Shown here piece after piece: positions 15,439 to 18,427 of a DNA stretch of 18,427 nucleotides (its first letter is position 1; the number at the start of each line of letters is the position of its first letter). Below the pieces are notes generated by a model that ran no database searches, was not told where the DNA came from, and saw nothing but the letters and a program-made list of their open reading frames with translations. The DNA is from an uncultured Burkholderiaceae bacterium (GTDB lineage Bacteria > Pseudomonadota > Gammaproteobacteria > Burkholderiales > Burkholderiaceae): contig CALMPB010000455.1 of NCBI GenBank assembly GCA_937871985.1, positions 1 through 18,427 on the forward strand, written 5' to 3'. Made by a program: the position numbers and the translations under genes.

Positions 15439-15813
15439 ATGCCATTCGTTACCATCACGGCCACCCCGGGGCTGTCGGCCGACCAAAAAAAGCAGTTGCT
15501 GCTGCGCTCAAGCGAAACCGTCGTGCAAGCGCTGAGCGCTCCCCAGCATAGTGTGCGCATTGTTTTGCATGAACTGCCCGAAGGGCATTATTTGAATGGC
15601 GGCGAGTTCGGCTCGCCCACCATCATGTATGAAGTCGACATGATCGCAGGTCGCACCGAAGAGCAAAAAGCCGCGCTGATCGCTGCATTGGGGCCTGCCG
15701 CGCATGAAGTGACCGGCGTGCCGGTGGCCGAAGTCCGCGCCCGCATCACCGATTTTCCCAATACCAATATGGGCATGGCCAACGGCATCACCGCCAAGCA
15801 GGCAGGGCGCTAG
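15439..15813 (+). CDS. Fused 4-oxalocrotonate tautomerase family protein
   Basis: The product is 124 residues, about twice the size of a single 4-OT subunit. The first unit starts Met-Pro (PFVTITATPGLSADQKKQLL), so Met removal would expose the catalytic N-terminal proline. A second unit starts around Pro60 (PTIMYEVDMIAGRTEEQKAAL) and repeats the same strand-helix pattern. This indicates a tandem fusion of two beta-alpha-beta units within one chain. Only the first proline can be N-terminal. The reaction is probably keto-enol tautomerisation or a related dehalogenase/decarboxylase chemistry; the substrate is unknown. The ATG follows AAGGAACCTTA, a good ribosome binding site. The 280 bp separating it from the divergent ABC gene hold no recognisable gene. 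Confidence 0.88.
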   Translation: MPFVTITATPGLSADQKKQLLLRSSETVVQALSAPQHSVRIVLHELPEGHYLNGGEFGSPTIMYEVDMIAGRTEEQKAALIAALGPAAHEVTGVPVAEVRARITDFPNTNMGMANGITAKQAGR

Positions 15814-15858
15814 GCCGGCCAGGACATACGCCCGGGTTTGATTGGAACCCGTTCGCGG

Positions 15859-15897
15859 CGCAGCCAGCCAGAACCACAATCGCAGCCAGCCGGAACC
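15859..15897. repeat. 17-bp direct repeats downstream of the tautomerase
   Basis: CGCAGCCAGCC-[A/G]-GAACC occurs at 15859-15875 and 15881-15897 with one mismatch and a period of 22 bp. The nearby ten-mer AACCACAATC is also duplicated (15872-15881 and 15906-15915). The overlapping repeats suggest past slippage or an imperfectly duplicated site; their function is not known. Confidence 0.75.
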
Positions 15898-15913
15898 GTG
15901 GCCAAAACCACAA

Positions 15914-16227
15914 TCATAGCCGTGTGACGGCTGGCGCAGTTGCCATCGCTTTCCCCTTGCCATCACCGGAAATGGCGGCGGCCCCGATCATATACGTTGC
16001 CGGAAGCTGCGGCGCCGGCCGCAACAGGGGGGCGTTTTTGTCGTCCAAATCCAGTTTGAGGAGCTGCGGAGGCATCTCCAGGATGCAGGCCGTGACGTAA
16101 ATGTTACGCGGCCATGGTTCGTCGTCTGTTCGGCATCTTCGATCGCCGCCGTTGATTTCTTGAACCTTGAAATTTCCTTGATCCTTGAAATATAAAAATA
16201 TTTTCTAATTTTGTTCAGTGTCCTCAA
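15914..16227 (-). pseudogene. Possible eroded or frameshifted small gene
   Basis: On the minus strand one frame gives a natural-looking start (ATG at 16227, MRTLNKIRKYFYISRIKEI, on to AAIEDAEQTTNHG). A second frame gives a natural-looking end (from about 16110, NIYVTACILEMPPQLLKLDL, ending AMATAPAVTRL at the TGA at 15916-15914). Joining them needs a frameshift near 16105. The second part alone has an internal ATG at 16075 (53 codons) but no usable ribosome binding site. This may be a decayed gene, a sequencing frameshift, or chance. No family is recognised. Confidence 0.2.
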
Positions 16228-16308
16228 GTTTCAATCGGGGATAACCATTAGAAATATAAAGATACACCTAAATCAAAACGTATCAAGACTGTGATCAAAT
16301 GATAATGC

Positions 16309-16326
16309 ATTCATATATATATGAAT
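16309..16326. promoter_or_regulatory. 18-bp perfect AT-rich palindrome upstream of the second autotransporter
   Basis: ATTCATATATATATGAAT is perfectly self-complementary and lies 95 bp upstream of the ATG at 16421, in the most AT-rich part of the window. It could be an operator for a dimeric regulator, a promoter element or an easily melted site. No equivalent is found upstream of the first autotransporter. Confidence 0.4.
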
Positions 16327-16420
16327 TTTCATTGTTCGCCACGATTTGTCACGGTCTTGTGTGGCTCTGCGGGGATGAGACGATTTTGCAGAAAAAGCAC
16401 TTGTATAAAAAGGGAGCAGC

Positions 16421-18427
16421 ATGAATACAGCAGCAAGCAAGCGGTTGGCGGTGTTGAGGGCTACCGCGTTGACGGTGGCATTGATGGGGGTGTATGGGAC
16501 GGCTGCGGCGGAAACCTACATGTGGACTAAAGTGGTCAGCGATGGGAGCACGCAGACGTTCAGCGACGACTCTTTCGAGCCGACTGCTGGGAAGAATCAG
16601 CGTGGTGTTCTCTCGACAGGTGGCTCAACCGTAACTTTGAACAATGACACCGTTACAACAGATGCGGATGGTCTCTGGGGCGCTCATGGCGTAGAAGCGT
16701 ATGGCAACGGCAGCACATTGAACGTTGTCGGAGGCACCATCACCACCACAGGGCAATACAGCAACGGTATCCAAGCAGAACAAGGCGGTGTCGTCAACGG
16801 GCAGAATGCTGTCATAAGCGTTGATGGGGGCAGCAGCTACACGTTTGGCGTGGAAGCTGGCGATGGCGGAGCAGTGAATCTTAACGGCGGCAGCATTGAT
16901 GTGAACGGTGTCGTTGCCGCCGGCGCGCGCGCCTACACAGGTTCTGGAAAAACCGAGCAGGGTAAGGTTACTCTGGATGGCACGGCCATCAACGTTAGCG
17001 GAACATCGTCCATAGGCCTGATGGCCGGGGATACCGATAATGGCCCTGGTACCGGGACAGCCGGCGAAATCACATATACGAATGGCACCGTTACCGCCAC
17101 GGGTTCGGGCGCCCTGGGTGCCAGGGTGATGTACGGCAGTACCTTGAATCTGGCAAACGCCACGCTCGACTCGCAAAATGGCCAGGGTCTTGTCGTAGAC
17201 GGCTCGGGTTCGACCGCGGTCGTCAGCAATAGCGCCATCAAGATTCATGAGGGTGGCACGGGTAATAATGACCAGCGTTGGGGCGTCATAGCCACCGATC
17301 ACGCGGCGGTAACCATGACCGGTGGTTCCGTGGAAGCCACAGGCGCAGCGTACTCTCGAGGTGTTCTGGCGAAGACCGGGGCATCCATCAGCACGACTGA
17401 CACCGCCATTTCCACATCGGGCGACAAGTCCGTAGCTGTCCAGGCGCAAGTAGATACCAACGAAACCGCTACGGATCTTCCCACCATTACGCTTAACCGA
17501 GGCACGGTCACCACCAGCGGCGACGAGTCCTATGGTTTGTTCTCGGTGCGCGGTGGAGTCATTACCAGTTCAGCGGACATTGCAACGTCGGGTAAAGCGA
17601 GCTTTGGCGCCTTCGTCGATCGCAACGATGAGGGCGACTCTACATCCCGGGCCGGCCTCATCACCCTCAACAACGGTTCCATAACGACAACCGGCGAGGC
17701 GCTTAATGGCACTGTAGGCAGTTTTGGCGTATTGGCCAAAAACTCGGGCAGCACGGCCATTATCAATGGCACCCGCATCACGACATCCGGCGGCTATGCC
17801 GACGGCCTGCGCGCCGAGAGCGGTGCCATCATCAATGCCACTGCCGCTACGATCAATACTAGCGGCGCCAACGCCAACGGCATCAGCGTGTACGGTGAAG
17901 ATAGCTCGGTCACCATGACCGGCGGCAGTGTTACCGCTTCCGGTACGGGTTCGTCGGCGGTGTATTTGGAGGGCCGCGTTACGGCCAGCCTTACGGGCAC
18001 GACGCTTAATTCGTCCGGGGCGACATTTACCTCGGTGGTGAACCCATATAATCAAACCCAGACCATTACGCTAGGCAGCGGCACGACTGTAGCCAGCAAC
18101 AATGGCACCCTGCTGGAGGTAAACAACCCCGTAATTACGCCTATGAGCGTCGGCGAAGATAGTACGGTGGTGTTGAACTTGCAGGACGGCTCGTTCGCCC
18201 AGGGCAATGTGTACAACTTGACCAGCCATGATCGGGTCACGGTCAACAAGGGCACCAATGCCCATTGGGCGGGCGTGGTGGTGGACGGGGACACGAATCA
18301 AGTCACCGACTCCACCTCCACGGACTACAGCAGTACGGGCAATGTTGTCGTCAACACTCCCACGCCGGTGACCTTTACCGGCACCACCAACGTGGGCGGC
18401 GACTTCTCGGGCGCGACGGGCGGCAGC
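16421..18427 (+). CDS. Second autotransporter, 5' part (runs off the window)
   Basis: The frame is open for 669 codons to the last base of the window, with no stop. Residues 1-30 are a signal peptide (MNTAASKRLAVLRATALTVA, then LMGVYGTAAA, cleaved before ET). The rest is a Gly/Thr/Ser/Asn-rich passenger with repeated rungs such as GSITTTGEALNGT, RITTSGGYADGLRAESGA, TINTSGANANGISVYG and SVTMTGGSVTASG, at roughly 20-45-residue intervals. The same rung style occurs in the autotransporter at 6-3107. The autochaperone and barrel must lie beyond the window. AGGGAGCAGC before the ATG is a good ribosome binding site. Early codons are more AT-rich than the neighbouring housekeeping genes, consistent with a variable surface gene. 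The class is inferred from the passenger and signal peptide. Confidence 0.85.
   Translation, partial: MNTAASKRLAVLRATALTVALMGVYGTAAAETYMWTKVVSDGSTQTFSDDSFEPTAGKNQRGVLSTGGSTVTLNNDTVTTDADGLWGAHGVEAYGNGSTLNVVGGTITTTGQYSNGIQAEQGGVVNGQNAVISVDGGSSYTFGVEAGDGGAVNLNGGSIDVNGVVAAGARAYTGSGKTEQGKVTLDGTAINVSGTSSIGLMAGDTDNGPGTGTAGEITYTNGTVTATGSGALGARVMYGSTLNLANATLDSQNGQGLVVDGSGSTAVVSNSAIKIHEGGTGNNDQRWGVIATDHAAVTMTGGSVEATGAAYSRGVLAKTGASISTTDTAISTSGDKSVAVQAQVDTNETATDLPTITLNRGTVTTSGDESYGLFSVRGGVITSSADIATSGKASFGAFVDRNDEGDSTSRAGLITLNNGSITTTGEALNGTVGSFGVLAKNSGSTAIINGTRITTSGGYADGLRAESGAIINATAATINTSGANANGISVYGEDSSVTMTGGSVTASGTGSSAVYLEGRVTASLTGTTLNSSGATFTSVVNPYNQTQTITLGSGTTVASNNGTLLEVNNPVITPMSVGEDSTVVLNLQDGSFAQGNVYNLTSHDRVTVNKGTNAHWAGVVVDGDTNQVTDSTSTDYSSTGNVVVNTPTPVTFTGTTNVGGDFSGATGGS

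Larger units (their letters stand above)
15814..16420. other. 607-bp intergenic region upstream of the second autotransporter
   Basis: No confident gene is present. From left to right it holds a 17-bp direct repeat pair (15859-15897), a dyad GCCAGCCG/CGGCTGGC (15885-15892 and 15927-15934) that may act on the tautomerase 3' end, a possible eroded minus-strand gene (15914-16227), and an AT-rich part from about 16160 to 16330 with a repeated CCTTGAAAT and an 18-bp palindrome (16309-16326). The AT-rich half probably carries the autotransporter control region. Confidence 0.6.

Noticed and set aside
16288..16306. CRP- or FNR-like half-sites (TGTGATC, ATCAA) near the second autotransporter
   Set aside because: Only half-sites are present; the matching second halves are missing at the required spacing.
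16404..16409. TATAAA as -10 element of the second autotransporter
   Set aside because: No -35 element is found at 16-18 bp, and the leader would be too short for the AGGGAG ribosome binding site to be used normally.
1..18427. CRISPR array, tRNA, rRNA, insertion sequence or integrase
   Set aside because: No regularly spaced repeats with spacers, no cloverleaf with a CCA end, and no transposase or recombinase motif were found on either strand.

Overview
The window reads as a chromosomal segment from a moderately GC-rich betaproteobacterium, most likely an Alcaligenaceae member (Bordetella/Achromobacter-like). This is inferred from protein style: pertactin-type autotransporters, a small exported DUF4148-like protein, a SirB2-patatin pair and an EmrAB-type pump with a NodT-type outer-membrane lipoprotein. 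No rRNA, tRNA, CRISPR array, insertion sequence or phage gene was seen.

Layout. (1) 1-3.8 kb: a complete autotransporter gene on the minus strand, a repeat-rich gap of about 390 bp with a perfect 21-bp hairpin and direct repeats, then a small exported protein, also minus. (2) 3.9-5.45 kb: a LysR-type regulator and a HIT-family protein on the plus strand. (3) 5.49-10.43 kb: a minus-strand cluster marR - outer-membrane lipoprotein - emrA - emrB, which would encode a tripartite drug efflux pump with its own local regulator. A good sigma70-like promoter lies upstream of marR. (4) 10.4-11.5 kb: an EamA/DMT permease preceded by a GC-rich leader with a terminator and a competing hairpin. An Arg-rich 27-codon reading frame is threaded through this leader. 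(5) 11.5-15.16 kb: minus-strand patatin-like phospholipase, SirB2-family membrane protein and an SbmA/YddA-type ABC exporter. (6) 15.4-15.8 kb: a fused 4-OT tautomerase. (7) 15.8-16.4 kb: a gap of about 600 bp, AT-rich in its distal part, with repeats, a possible eroded gene and an 18-bp palindrome. (8) 16.4 kb to the end: the first 669 codons of a second autotransporter, which runs off the window.

How the parts fit. The two autotransporters face outward at the two ends and share the same passenger repeat style, so this may be a surface-protein locus with transport and housekeeping genes between them. The pump cluster is self-contained: the regulator, outer-membrane channel, periplasmic adaptor and 14-helix MFS pump read in one direction, with emrA and emrB overlapping by ATGA. 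The most unusual non-coding signals are the leader of the DMT permease, the hairpin and direct repeats upstream of the first autotransporter, and the cluster of palindromes between marR and the outer-membrane gene.
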